Assembly (NCBI GenBank): GCA_964521025.1
Contig: CAZFPK010000005.1
Location: forward strand, 1-64,000
Reading direction: 5' to 3'
Length of the DNA stretch: 64,000 nt
DNA from: DRTC01 sp964521025
GTDB lineage: Bacteria > Cloacimonadota > Cloacimonadia > Cloacimonadales > TCS61
The notes under the pieces were generated by a model. The model worked only from the letters and a program-made list of their open reading frames with translations. It ran no database searches and had not been told where the DNA came from. Both the position numbers and the translations under genes were made by a program. Position 1 is the stretch's first letter. The number at the start of each line of letters is the position of its first letter. Shown piece after piece: positions 24,646 to 34,213 of the stretch.

Positions 24646-26388
24646 TTAGAAAATATCCGAAACATCCGAAGTTTGTTCTTTTGAATCGGAGAATTTTTTG
24701 GTTGTCTGTACCAATCTTTGACTCAATTTGCGGGAAATAATCCAGAGAATCTTTGACGAAAGTTCGGAGTTTTCTTTGATGATATTCATTAATTCCTCTT
24801 TTTTGATCATCATCAGATCAACAGCTGTGACGGCTTTTATAGAAACCGTATGCGGAACAGAAAAGAACAAGGAAGTTTCATTGAAATGCTCTCCTTGTCT
24901 GATCTCTGAAACGATCAGTTCTTCTCCGGTTAAGGAATTCTTTTTGAAAACCTGCAATAATCCGTTCAAAACTATGAAAATACAACTTTTATCTTCTCCG
25001 ACTTTGAAGACAAATTCGTTTTTCTTCAAATTCATAATTTCGGAAATAAAGAAAAGTCTTCTCAATTCTTTCCGGGTAAATTGTTTGAAAAGATCGATAT
25101 CTTCCAATTCGATATCTTTCTTCAAATGTGTTTTCTCCAATAACTTTTTCTTCTGGAAATTGTATTTATCGAATGTTATGTGTTGTCCTTCGAGAATAAT
25201 ATCTTTGAGAATACTACCGAAACTCTTGGTATGTTCCAATAATTCCCGCCATTTTTTTTGAAATTCCAGGTAAGTTTTATATGTATTGTAATGCGGAATC
25301 GCATCATAACGGGCAAGATAGATATTATTGATCGTTTCTTTACAGGCTTCGATCTCTCCATCAGCGAGGTAATTCAGAGCCAGGATAATATTTGTTTTGA
25401 AGATCTTATCACCCAGATCGGGTTTCATGAATTGTCCCGGGTAAGGATCGAAATCTGCTGGTTTTATCTCGTGCAGGTTCGTGGTTGGAGATTGATTATC
25501 GAATTTTGATTTGTTGTATAAAAAGCGGAAAATATCTTCCCGGAATCTTTTCCAGACCGGATGTTTTTTAGGAGGTGGTAGATGTTTGATCGCCAGTTTA
25601 TTATCGAGATAAAAATTAAACCCGAAAATGCGGGAATTGATGACATAATCAGTATCCTCTCCGCGGGTAACTTTCGGATCGAAAGGAACGATACGCATCA
25701 AATTGCGGTGGATGACCATTGCTCCCCCAAATGCAAAAGGAGTTTTTTTTAAACGCGGTTCGCTGCCGATGATCTTATCGAAAGCTTCTCTTTTCCCGCC
25801 AAACCTGTCCCAATATGTCATCCAGGGAACAATATTGACTTTATCATAATATTCATTATCTTCATTCAAATAATATCCGGCAACTCCATCGATCGTGCTG
25901 CCGTAAAATCGTTTCCCGATGAATTCTTTTGCTTTAGTTATAAAAGCAGGATCTTCAAAAACTTCATCATCATCGATGAGAACGGCAACTTCCGCATCCA
26001 GGATATAAGGAAGAAAAATACACAGGTTCCGGATATTGGAATAACCTCTTAATGATAAAACATCAGGAATTTTCAAATCTTTATAAAGGACTTTTTTTAT
26101 ATTTCGCAGATTTTTCTCCGTAAACAAGATCGTGTTTACAGGAATTTCGGCTTCTATCAACATCTTTTTGAGTTTGATCTCTAATTTTTCAACATATTTA
26201 TCATTCGTGGCAGCAGCCAGGATGATGAGTGTAAAGTTCTTATCATCGAGAATTTGCAGTGATCTCAATGTTCGCAACAAAGTTCCGTTTTCATCGATAG
26301 GAGTCGCGTGATCGTAAACCGCATCTCCTTTTTTCCATTCTCCTTTTGGACCTGACCAGTAGGTCGGGATGACCATATAAGTTCGCAT
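24646..26388 (-). CDS. GT-A-type glycosyltransferase fused to a cyclic-nucleotide-binding-like domain
   Basis: A 580-residue protein with AAGGAG before the ATG. Residues about 1-300 look like a GT-A glycosyltransferase: YMVIPTYW at the start, AEVAVLIDDDEVFEDPAF (DDD-type metal site), AFGGAMVIHRNL and a late RGEDTDYVINSR. A helical linker follows. Residues about 430-560 resemble a cNMP-binding domain: LFKQFTRKELRRLFFISEIM, FIVLNGLLQVFKK and the phosphate-binding-cassette-like GEHFNETSLFFSVPHTVS. The cassette keeps a Glu but lacks the usual Arg, so the ligand may not be cAMP. Nothing in the sequence suggests a membrane segment. The partner gene at 26568 is similar in type. Confidence 0.8.
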   Translation of the reverse strand: MRTYMVIPTYWSGPKGEWKKGDAVYDHATPIDENGTLLRTLRSLQILDDKNFTLIILAAATNDKYVEKLEIKLKKMLIEAEIPVNTILFTEKNLRNIKKVLYKDLKIPDVLSLRGYSNIRNLCIFLPYILDAEVAVLIDDDEVFEDPAFITKAKEFIGKRFYGSTIDGVAGYYLNEDNEYYDKVNIVPWMTYWDRFGGKREAFDKIIGSEPRLKKTPFAFGGAMVIHRNLMRIVPFDPKVTRGEDTDYVINSRIFGFNFYLDNKLAIKHLPPPKKHPVWKRFREDIFRFLYNKSKFDNQSPTTNLHEIKPADFDPYPGQFMKPDLGDKIFKTNIILALNYLADGEIEACKETINNIYLARYDAIPHYNTYKTYLEFQKKWRELLEHTKSFGSILKDIILEGQHITFDKYNFQKKKLLEKTHLKKDIELEDIDLFKQFTRKELRRLFFISEIMNLKKNEFVFKVGEDKSCIFIVLNGLLQVFKKNSLTGEELIVSEIRQGEHFNETSLFFSVPHTVSIKAVTAVDLMMIKKEELMNIIKENSELSSKILWIISRKLSQRLVQTTKKFSDSKEQTSDVSDIF

Positions 26389-26411
26389 TAATTTTTCTCC
26401 TTATTTATTAT

Positions 26412-26562
26412 TACATTCTCAGGATTCTCAAAGAGAGAAACTCCCAAAGAATCTCATAAACTTATTTCCATTATTTCTCCCTTCTCCCTGCAGGAGAAGG
26501 ATCGGGGATTAGGTTTTTGCAGATTCCTCATCTGAAACCGCCGAGAGAGAACTCGGAATGAC
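26412..26562. repeat. Interspersed repeat ending GGAATGAC
   Basis: Between two glycosyltransferase-type genes lies a noncoding segment with CTTCTCCCTGCAGGAGAAG, a perfect palindrome, and the end CTCGGAATGACATC, like the GAATGAC ends of the elements at 6840, 53236 and 55281. The left boundary (ACATTCTCAGG) is approximate. Confidence 0.45.
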
Positions 26563-26567
26563 ATCTT

Positions 26568-27740
26568 TTATCTCAATAACCTTTTCATTTTCTCCCAAAC
26601 TTCAAATAACCTGTAAAAATTTTCAACATCCTTCTCGAGTTTCGCATAAGCCATCTCGAAAGCTCGCGGTAATTTTAAAAATCTCTTATCCTTAAAAAAA
26701 ACAGCTGCTATCTTGCTTCCAATCTTTAATGCTGCTAATCGCTCATTTGTATCGACTTTATCCAAGTCACCGATATAGTCGGAATGAAGCCAGTTATAAA
26801 ACGGATTACGAATGATCCAACCCATACAGGCATAATAAAATCTATCGATATTTTTTTGTTTTGAGATTTCCGGTTTATGCGGAAAATCACCGAAACAATT
26901 ATGAAAGATCAACAGGTCGATATCCAGGCATCGACCGTGAGATTTATTGATCAAAGGCCCGAAAAGCGTGTCCTCTCCCCTGCCTTTGATACATTCATCA
27001 TCGATGACCAAAGTTGTGGAAAAAAAAGGAGAGATCATGTCGAGTTTACTCAAATCGAGTGCCAGGTTCCCGCCGAGAATTTTATTAGTCGGTCGAATAT
27101 TTTGCTGGCATTTTTCTTGAATAACTGGAGTATCTATGCTCGTGATATAATCAAAACTATTTTCTTTCTGCACCCCGATCAGCAGTTCTTTTAAACCCGG
27201 AAAATCCATTCTCGGAATGATATAATATCCTGTATAATCGCTGGTTGTTACAACTACATCTTCATTTTGTTTGAGGTATTTTAAGTGTGAACCGACAAAA
27301 TCGATTTCTTCAAAAAAATAATCATTCTTTTCATTTCGGTTCAAAATTTTCGGGAAAATATCCGTATCAAAAAAATAAAGGTAATGAATATCAGAAAATA
27401 TTGCGGTTAAAAGATTATAATTCCGTGAAGTTCCGTAAGCGACCATTCCGTATTTATTCAGGAAAGGTGTAGCCAGAAGGATTTCTACTTCCCGGTTGGA
27501 AAATCCGATCTTTTTTAGAGAATTTTCCAGGAAAGGATAATTTCCTCTTTGCACGAGAATAACTTCGCAATATTTTTCCAACCACTTTATTATTTCGGGA
27601 TCGAAAGATATCTGGTAACCGATGATAAATTTATCGATTCGATGCCCGAATTTTTTTGCGTTTTCGAGAAAGTCGATCAAAGGAGATGCTTCTTTTAATT
27701 CCCGAGTGATAATTCCAAAAGCAGTTTTTTCGTTACTCAT
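26568..27740 (-). CDS. GT-A-like glycosyltransferase-type protein
   Basis: A 390-residue cytoplasmic protein of uncertain family. It has a nucleotide-sugar-binding style start (FGIITRELKEASPLIDFLE), a DxD-like motif in LYFFDTDIFPKIL, the acceptor-side pattern NKILGGNLALDLS and GRGEDTLFGPLINKS near residue 270, all seen in GT-A enzymes. The C-terminal 90 residues are helical. It lies immediately upstream of the glycosyltransferase-cNMP fusion on the same strand and shares the RGED element, so the two probably act in one glycan pathway. The substrate is unknown. Confidence 0.6.
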   Translation of the reverse strand: MSNEKTAFGIITRELKEASPLIDFLENAKKFGHRIDKFIIGYQISFDPEIIKWLEKYCEVILVQRGNYPFLENSLKKIGFSNREVEILLATPFLNKYGMVAYGTSRNYNLLTAIFSDIHYLYFFDTDIFPKILNRNEKNDYFFEEIDFVGSHLKYLKQNEDVVVTTSDYTGYYIIPRMDFPGLKELLIGVQKENSFDYITSIDTPVIQEKCQQNIRPTNKILGGNLALDLSKLDMISPFFSTTLVIDDECIKGRGEDTLFGPLINKSHGRCLDIDLLIFHNCFGDFPHKPEISKQKNIDRFYYACMGWIIRNPFYNWLHSDYIGDLDKVDTNERLAALKIGSKIAAVFFKDKRFLKLPRAFEMAYAKLEKDVENFYRLFEVWEKMKRLLR

Positions 27741-28093
27741 AATTTTCTCGCTAATTTTTCGATTTATTTTTCTAAAATGTCATTATTTTTGTCAAATTAA
27801 AAGGAATTTTTTTTTTGAAAATTTCCATAGATTTCCAAAACTTCTGAATATCATTGAAAACTAATTGTCCTGAAAATTGCAATTCAAAGAAACCTATAAA
27901 TTCATTTGGAAATATTACTGAGAAGAAAAACCAGATGGTTTCAGACAATATCCAGTTCTTTCGTTTTTTAAAGATTTCAAATTTCATTGAAATTTTTGGA
28001 AATCTACCCGGCAGAAAAGATAAATAACTTGACGAAAAATTCAAGAGAATCAGTAAATAAACAAAGAAATAAATTTTTTGAGAGGTAATAAAT
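27741..28093. other. 353-base gap without a supported gene
   Basis: An AT-rich divergent intergenic region between the GT-A-like gene (minus) and the CotH gene (plus). A 138-codon minus-strand frame crosses it and the start of the CotH gene, but its composition is hydrophobic and low-complexity and it has no ribosome site. I see no conserved element beyond GAGAGG before the CotH ATG. Confidence 0.5.
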
Positions 28094-31000
28094 ATGAAAC
28101 TTTTAATTTTGACTTTTCTGGTTATCCTTTCCTTTTTATTATGTTCCCAAACCGTATTGATCAACGAGATCATGTCCTCAAATTCCAATACAATAGCCGA
28201 CGAAGATGGAGATCATCCTGATTGGTTTGAATTGTATAATCCGGGTGTTTCCAGCATCTCTCTTGAAGGATACGGAATAACCGATGACGAGCAGGAGCAG
28301 TTCAAGTGGATTTTTCCTGATATCGAGATGCAGCCTGCCGAGCATCTTCTGGTTTTTGCTTCCGGCAAGGATAGTTACGATTTCGGCGGACACTGGGAAA
28401 CGATCATAAATTGGGGAGATAACTGGAAATATTTTGTGGGAGCGAATGAACCTCCTTCGGATTGGAATGAATCCGGTTTCGATGATTCGGGATGGCTTTC
28501 AGGAGCAAGCGGTTTCGGTTACGGAGATGGTGATGATAACACGATCGTTTCGCAGACAATATCATTATTTATCAGGAAAGAAATTATTGTCGAAGATCTG
28601 GAAAATATCATGAGTTCCGTCTTTCATATCGATTACGATGATGCTTTTGTTGCTTATTTGAACGGCAGTGAAATCGCACGCGCCAACATCGGTGAACCGG
28701 GAATTATTCCTGCTTATGACCAACCCGCTGAATTTCCGCACGAAGCAGTTATTTACCAGGATGGAAATCCGGAAGCCTTTGAAATAAATACAGATCTACT
28801 GCAAATTGGAAATAATTGCCTGGCAATTCAAATTCATAATATCGATCTTTATTCTTCCGATTTGAGTTTGATCCCGTTTTTCACTTTACAATTAACGGAA
28901 ATTCCGGATGATCCGAATGGTTCACCGGACATTTTAAAATTATCCTCCCAGCATTTACATACAAACTTCAAAATCAATTCTCAAGGTGAGCCTTTAATTC
29001 TCAGCGATCCCGAAGGAAATGTTCTTGATAGTCTTTTCACCGGCATTATTCCTTCCGATATTTCCAAAGGAAGACAACCCGACGGAGAAAACGATTGGTT
29101 CTTTTTTGATGAACCGACCCCGGAAACGACAAACAATACTGCCGGTTTCCAGGATATTTCGGAAGAACCGCAATTTTCTCAGGCAGGCGGATTTTATTCC
29201 GGGAATTTAGAAATTTCCATGACTGTCGATTCTCCGTCCGCTCAAATCTTTTATACTCTCGACGGTTCCGAACCTGCTGATTCATCATATATTTATGATC
29301 AACCTCTTCCTATAAATTCGACAACGGTTCTCCGGGCAAAAACTTATGAAACTGCTAATTTGCCGAGTAAAACCGTAACTCATACTTATTTCATCGATGA
29401 AGAACAGAATCTTCCGGTTATTTCTCTATCGACAACTCCGGCAAATTTCTTTGATGATGAAATTGGAATTTATGTACAGGGAAGCGGAGATGAACCTAAT
29501 TTCTGGCAGGATTGGGAAAGACCTGTTCATATAGAATTCTTTGAACCTGACGGCAATCCCGGGTTCAGTATCGGCGCCGGAGCGAAAATTTATGGTGGTT
29601 GGACGCGGAATTTACCTCAGAAATCTCTTTCTATATTCGCTCGAAATTTTTACGGTTCTAATGAAATTCCATACCAGCTTTTTCCCGATAAAAATATTAA
29701 CAGTTTCGAAGCGTTTGTTCTCCGGAATTCCGGCAATGACTGGGATTCAACCATGTTGCGGGATGGTTTGATGACCGGATTAGTTGCTGATACAGGTCTG
29801 GATATATCGGGTTTCAGACCTTGCGTGGTTTATATAAATGGTTATTATTGGGGAATTCATAATATCAGAGAAAAAATGAATGAACATTTTATCGCTGCTA
29901 ATAATCCCGGGACCGATGCGGATAATATCGATATGCTGGAAGGCGGCGGTTGGGTAATTCACGGTGATGCACAACATTATGCATCCATGATAAATTTCGT
30001 AGAGAATAACGACTTGAGCATGCAAGCTAATTATGAATATATGCAAACCCAGATGGATATCGATAATTTTATCACTTATCAGCTTTCCCAGATCTACTTT
30101 GATAATCGGGATTGGCCCGGGAATAATATCAAATTCTGGCGACCGAGAACTGCAAACGGAAAATGGCAGTGGCTCATTTTTGATACAGACTTTGGTTTTG
30201 GACTTTTCAACCAAAATGCTTTTATGTATAATACTCTCGAATTTGCCACTGAAGCAAATGGACAAGAATGGCCTAATCCTCCCTGGTCAACATTATTGTT
30301 ACGGAAATTACTGGAAAATGAATCTTTTAAAAATGATTTCATCAACTATTTCTGTGATCATCTAAATACAAGTTTTCAGGCTTTGCGGGTTTTGGAACAT
30401 ATCGATACAAAAGTATATTCCATCCAGCCGGAATTTTCACAGCACAATGCGAGATGGGAAAATTATATCTGGAATTGGCAGAATAATCTCGATGTCCTGG
30501 AAAATTTCGGAGTTCTCCGCCTGAATTATATAAGAAACCACCTGCAAACATATTTCGAATTGAATGAAAAGCATACGGTTACTTTGGATGTTTCACCTGA
30601 AAATACCGGAATGATCAAGATCAATTCCAGGATCATATCAGAATTTTCCTGGCAGGGAGAATATTTCGAGGAAGTTCCGGTTACAGTTACGGCAATTCCC
30701 GCAGCCGGTTATGAATTTGTTATGTGGGAAGGATTCACTTTTCCCGAACCGGAGATGACCTTGAATCTCACCGGAGATACGAATATAACTGCAATTTTCC
30801 AGGAAACATCCGGGGATTCGGTTTCCATTGTGATCAATGAGATCAATTATAATTCCGCTGCTGATTTTGACCCGGAAGATTGGCTCGAACTACATAATCC
30901 GACAGATCAGGCGATCGATATTTCCGGTTGGAAATTTAGAGATGAGAATGATGCTCATATTTTTGAAATCCCGGAAAATACAATCCTGCAGACTGACGAA

Positions 31001-31591
31001 TTTATAGTTTTATGCAAGGATCTAACTGCATTTTCAACTTTATTTCCAGAAGTTGATAACTGCATCGGAGATTTGGGATTCGGCTTGAGCGGAGCCGGTG
31101 AATTACTTAGACTTTTCGACCAGTATGAAACTCTTATCGATACTGTTCATTATTATGATTCAGATCCCTGGCCCCAAGAACCTGATGGAAATGGACCTAC
31201 TCTCGAACTGATAAATCCGTTTTATGATAATTCTCTGGCAGAAAACTGGTCTGCATCTGAAAATCATGGTACTCCTGGACTTGTGAATAGCAGTATTGTT
31301 GCGGTAAAATCGAGTTTAATCGATGAGCATAAATTTTTCTTAAGACCTGCTTTTCCAAATCCTTTTACTATGGAAACAACAATTTCTTTTCAAATTCCCA
31401 AAAAACAAAAAGTTGAACTTTCCATCTACAATATCAAGGGACAGTTGGTAACTAAGTTGGTCGATGAAAAACTCGAAACCGGAAATCATAAAATAGTCTG
31501 GAAAGCAGGAAATATTGCTTCCGGAGTTTATCTCTATAGATTGAAGACAAAAGAAAAGGTAAAGATCAGGAAGTTTCTGCTGCTGAAATAG
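28094..31591 (+). CDS. Secreted CotH/lamin-tail protein with sorting domain
   Basis: A 1165-residue exported protein with GAGAGG before the ATG and the signal peptide MKLLILTFLVILSFLLCSQ. Domains in order: lamin-tail domain (VLINEIMSSNSNTIADEDGD to about 140); a jelly-roll-like stretch; a chitobiase-type beta-sandwich near 375-450 (FYTLDGSEPADSSYIY); a CotH kinase-like domain (about 450-800) with FVLRNSGNDWDSTMLRDGLM, YWGIHNIREKMNEHF and LIFDTDFGFGLF; a bacterial repeat module (VTAIPAAGYEFVMWEGF); a second lamin-tail domain (VINEINYNSAADFDPEDWLE); and a sorting domain with AFPNPFTMETTISFQIP and SGVYLYRLKTKEK. CotH proteins are atypical kinases of secreted targets. Surface location is inferred from the sorting domain. 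Confidence 0.88.
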   Translation: MKLLILTFLVILSFLLCSQTVLINEIMSSNSNTIADEDGDHPDWFELYNPGVSSISLEGYGITDDEQEQFKWIFPDIEMQPAEHLLVFASGKDSYDFGGHWETIINWGDNWKYFVGANEPPSDWNESGFDDSGWLSGASGFGYGDGDDNTIVSQTISLFIRKEIIVEDLENIMSSVFHIDYDDAFVAYLNGSEIARANIGEPGIIPAYDQPAEFPHEAVIYQDGNPEAFEINTDLLQIGNNCLAIQIHNIDLYSSDLSLIPFFTLQLTEIPDDPNGSPDILKLSSQHLHTNFKINSQGEPLILSDPEGNVLDSLFTGIIPSDISKGRQPDGENDWFFFDEPTPETTNNTAGFQDISEEPQFSQAGGFYSGNLEISMTVDSPSAQIFYTLDGSEPADSSYIYDQPLPINSTTVLRAKTYETANLPSKTVTHTYFIDEEQNLPVISLSTTPANFFDDEIGIYVQGSGDEPNFWQDWERPVHIEFFEPDGNPGFSIGAGAKIYGGWTRNLPQKSLSIFARNFYGSNEIPYQLFPDKNINSFEAFVLRNSGNDWDSTMLRDGLMTGLVADTGLDISGFRPCVVYINGYYWGIHNIREKMNEHFIAANNPGTDADNIDMLEGGGWVIHGDAQHYASMINFVENNDLSMQANYEYMQTQMDIDNFITYQLSQIYFDNRDWPGNNIKFWRPRTANGKWQWLIFDTDFGFGLFNQNAFMYNTLEFATEANGQEWPNPPWSTLLLRKLLENESFKNDFINYFCDHLNTSFQALRVLEHIDTKVYSIQPEFSQHNARWENYIWNWQNNLDVLENFGVLRLNYIRNHLQTYFELNEKHTVTLDVSPENTGMIKINSRIISEFSWQGEYFEEVPVTVTAIPAAGYEFVMWEGFTFPEPEMTLNLTGDTNITAIFQETSGDSVSIVINEINYNSAADFDPEDWLELHNPTDQAIDISGWKFRDENDAHIFEIPENTILQTDEFIVLCKDLTAFSTLFPEVDNCIGDLGFGLSGAGELLRLFDQYETLIDTVHYYDSDPWPQEPDGNGPTLELINPFYDNSLAENWSASENHGTPGLVNSSIVAVKSSLIDEHKFFLRPAFPNPFTMETTISFQIPKKQKVELSIYNIKGQLVTKLVDEKLETGNHKIVWKAGNIASGVYLYRLKTKEKVKIRKFLLLK

Positions 31592-31654
31592 TGAATGGAA
31601 CAGCACACATTCTATTCTATCTTCCCAATAAATTATGAGGATATAAAAAAGTTT

Positions 31655-31835
31655 CCACGACTAAAGTCATGGGCTGATTGTGGGATTATCACGCTAAATA
31701 TTCAATCCTTCCAGGATTGGACGGATTTTCTCACATCTCATCCGGAGATTCCATCTCCGGCTATTAACATTTAATCCTTTCAGGATTGATTTCCACAAAA
31801 ATCCCCTCTCGAGAGGAGTGCGACTTTAGTCGTGG
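31655..31835. mobile_element. MITE-like element with 14-bp perfect terminal inverted repeats
   Basis: CCACGACTAAAGTC at 31655-31668 and GACTTTAGTCGTGG at 31822-31835 are perfect inverted repeats bounding 181 noncoding bp. Internal palindromes include CAATCC-TTCC-AGGATTG, TCCGGAGATTCCATCTCCGG and CCCCTCTCGAGAGGAG. Its size and nested-hairpin plan match the element at 24382-24567, although the end sequences differ. It fills much of the 390-base gap between the CotH and subtilase genes. Confidence 0.55.
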
Positions 31836-31981
31836 GGTGTGTCAAATTCTTAAATCAAATCAACTCAATTCCTGCGATTAAAATCAAATCGATTTATCAG
31901 CGGATCACAATCGGACAAAAACCTTCCAGAGGTCTGAGAGGACGATTAGCGGGGGATAGACCTCCGGAAGGTTTGTAGCTC

Positions 31982-34036
31982 TTACGGTTCATAAACACAA
32001 GAAACCCGGTAAAAATACATATCAGCACCCGGACTTAATTGTATCGAAGTATCATAAACATCGTAAACAGTGCTATAAACAGGAGAATAAGGTTCATCAT
32101 AAACATACAATTTATAATGATCCGGAGTAATGGTTCTACCGCCGACAGTCTCCGTAACCGTATCCCAACTAATAGTAACATTTCCGTTCGCACATTCGAT
32201 TTGAATATTCTCCGGAGTTAGAGGAGTTAATTCTTCTTCGAGAGCATATAAAGACGCTTCTACATCGATCTTACCGGCTCCCCAGGTATCGTTGGGAACA
32301 CCTCCCGTGTAACCATCCTGATTTGCATGATTCCACAGTTTCACATATAGTTCGGCTCTATCTATTTGAGCATCAAAATCTTTCAGGAGAGCCGCGGCTC
32401 CGCATGCGATCGGACTGGAACACGAAGTTCCCTGGGCAATAAAGTAATCAGCCGGAAGTCCGGTTTCTCCGTCATTGCTGATAACATACGGTCCCCAGAT
32501 TCCAAAAGGAGGACCTGAAATTGCATCGTCATCACGCAGGGAAATGATCATCGAACCGGGAGCACAAATATCCGGCTTTTGAAAACCATCTATTCTTGGT
32601 CCTCTGGCTGAAAAAGTCCCGATATCATCAACAATTTCATCCGTCCAACAATAAAGATAATTATAACTATACCAGTCATTTCGAGTAATCCAGGCTCCAA
32701 CCGCAACAGCCATATCGGCAGTTCCGGGACTTTCAATTGTATAAAACGGATCAGGTTCGGCAAAAATTCCATTACCCGTTTGACTGAACAAATGATAATC
32801 GATAGTTTCTCCCGATTGATTGAAAACTTTGATAAAGATCGGATTATTCCCCAAAATGGTTGCTGTTCCATATCTCGATTGAGTTCCTCTTGGAGATTGG
32901 GTCATATCATAAACTATCTGCAAAGTTATCGGATCATAATCATCATCATAAAACTCCATTGTCAATGGTCTCTGGATTGTTGTGTCAGGACTGTCATACC
33001 AGACGAGATTGAAGAGATAAGTTGTTCTTGTTTCAGTTGTGTCATGATAATTTACAGCGATAAAATCGGAACTCGAACCGGCTGAAACTGTTCCCGAATA
33101 ATGCCTTTCATCATCTCCGGAATTTCCGGCAGCCTGGAAAACAAGACATCCGTCGTTTGATATCCAATCAACGATCTGATCGGTTTCATCGCTGCCGTCA
33201 TGATATACATCCCAACCTCCAATACTGACATTGAGCAGATCGGCATCATAATAGAATCTGGCTGCTTTATAACAATGATTGAGAGCAGCAGTAGGAATCG
33301 CATGCGTATAATCCTGACCGACTTTTAAACCTATCCAGTCTGCACCGGGAGCCATTCCTTTCCAGGTTCCTCCGGATAGAGTTCCCTGTCCAACGATCGA
33401 ACCGGCAATATGAGTTCCATGTCCGGTTCCCGTATGCTCATTAGAAACTGTGAAGTCACTATCCGGAACTGCTTCCGTATAATTACTGTAATCGACAGCG
33501 ATCAAAGGTGTTGGAATATCTTCATGATCGAGTTCAAAACCGGAATCGATGATCGCGATCTTAACTCCTTCGCCGGTTAAATTATATGGTTCGGAAGAGA
33601 TAACGGAAACTCCCGTGTTTTCCGCAGCCAAGTCATTGTTGAATGTGAACTGCCCTTCCGCCGTATTCACTCTTTTGATCTGGGGGATTTTTTCGAGTTC
33701 ATCCAGAAGTTGGATATCAAGAGGGATTTTTGCTGTGAAATATCCGGTTGGATGTCTTTCCAAAGGCGGAACCCAACTTTTCGGAAAGATTTGAATTCCT
33801 TTTTGTTCCAACATTTCGATTGTTCTCAGATCAGGTTTTGCTTTGAAATGAATGAAAACAAGTTGGGAATTTATATCCGGTGCATTCCTGTTAATTTCAT
33901 GTTTTTTAGCGATTTCCCTGTTTTGATACATTTCCTTCATTTTCATTTCGCAGAAAAGTTTTCCTGTTACTTTTCCGGCATAAATAGAATTTACTAAAAT
34001 TCCTGCGAATAATACGATGATTACTAATTTTTTCAT
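31982..34036 (-). CDS. Subtilisin-like (S8) secreted serine peptidase
   Basis: A 684-residue exported peptidase, started at ATG 34036 with GGAGAGG upstream and signal peptide MKKLVIIVLFAGILVNSIYA. A propeptide of about 130 residues follows. The catalytic triad is visible: Asp in VKIAIIDSGFELDHEDI, His in GTGHGTHIAGSIVG and Ser in AQGTSCSSPIACGAAALL. An insert between His and Ser is typical of S8 peptidases with a jelly-roll. A fibronectin-type module closes the protein (ENIQIECANGNVTISW to YRVSCVYEP). It has no type IX-like sorting domain, unlike most secreted neighbours, so it may be freely exported. Confidence 0.94.
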   Translation of the reverse strand: MKKLVIIVLFAGILVNSIYAGKVTGKLFCEMKMKEMYQNREIAKKHEINRNAPDINSQLVFIHFKAKPDLRTIEMLEQKGIQIFPKSWVPPLERHPTGYFTAKIPLDIQLLDELEKIPQIKRVNTAEGQFTFNNDLAAENTGVSVISSEPYNLTGEGVKIAIIDSGFELDHEDIPTPLIAVDYSNYTEAVPDSDFTVSNEHTGTGHGTHIAGSIVGQGTLSGGTWKGMAPGADWIGLKVGQDYTHAIPTAALNHCYKAARFYYDADLLNVSIGGWDVYHDGSDETDQIVDWISNDGCLVFQAAGNSGDDERHYSGTVSAGSSSDFIAVNYHDTTETRTTYLFNLVWYDSPDTTIQRPLTMEFYDDDYDPITLQIVYDMTQSPRGTQSRYGTATILGNNPIFIKVFNQSGETIDYHLFSQTGNGIFAEPDPFYTIESPGTADMAVAVGAWITRNDWYSYNYLYCWTDEIVDDIGTFSARGPRIDGFQKPDICAPGSMIISLRDDDAISGPPFGIWGPYVISNDGETGLPADYFIAQGTSCSSPIACGAAALLKDFDAQIDRAELYVKLWNHANQDGYTGGVPNDTWGAGKIDVEASLYALEEELTPLTPENIQIECANGNVTISWDTVTETVGGRTITPDHYKLYVYDEPYSPVYSTVYDVYDTSIQLSPGADMYFYRVSCVYEP

Positions 34037-34213
34037 TTTTTCCTCTCCTTTTTTTGTACCACAAAGACACGAAGTCACAAAGAATCACAAAGTTCTTAAT
34101 TTTGTATTTCTTTATTGTGGTTTCTTTTTTTTGCTCACGGATTTACACTGATTGAACGAATTTTATTTTAAATTCATATCTGTTTGATCCGTGCTAATCC
34201 GTGAGCCGTTTTT
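34037..34213. repeat. Common interspersed CCACAAAGACACGAAG and CACGGATT repeats
   Basis: Between the subtilase start and the candidate selenoprotein end lie CCACAAAGACACGAAGTCAC and a CACGGATTTACACTGATT / ATCCGTGCTAATCCGTGAG pair that forms an inverted repeat. Such segments occur between genes in many environmental bacterial genomes. A related CACGGATCT / GATTAACACAGAT copy is near 38776-38832. Confidence 0.45.

Noticed and set aside
24300..26450. Type IX secretion machinery or sigma-54 genes near the sorting-domain proteins
   Set aside because: None are encoded in the window; the secretion route is inferred from C-terminal domains only.
27772..28188. 138-codon minus-strand frame upstream of the CotH gene
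   Set aside because: It overlaps the CotH signal peptide, lacks a ribosome site and has low-complexity hydrophobic composition.
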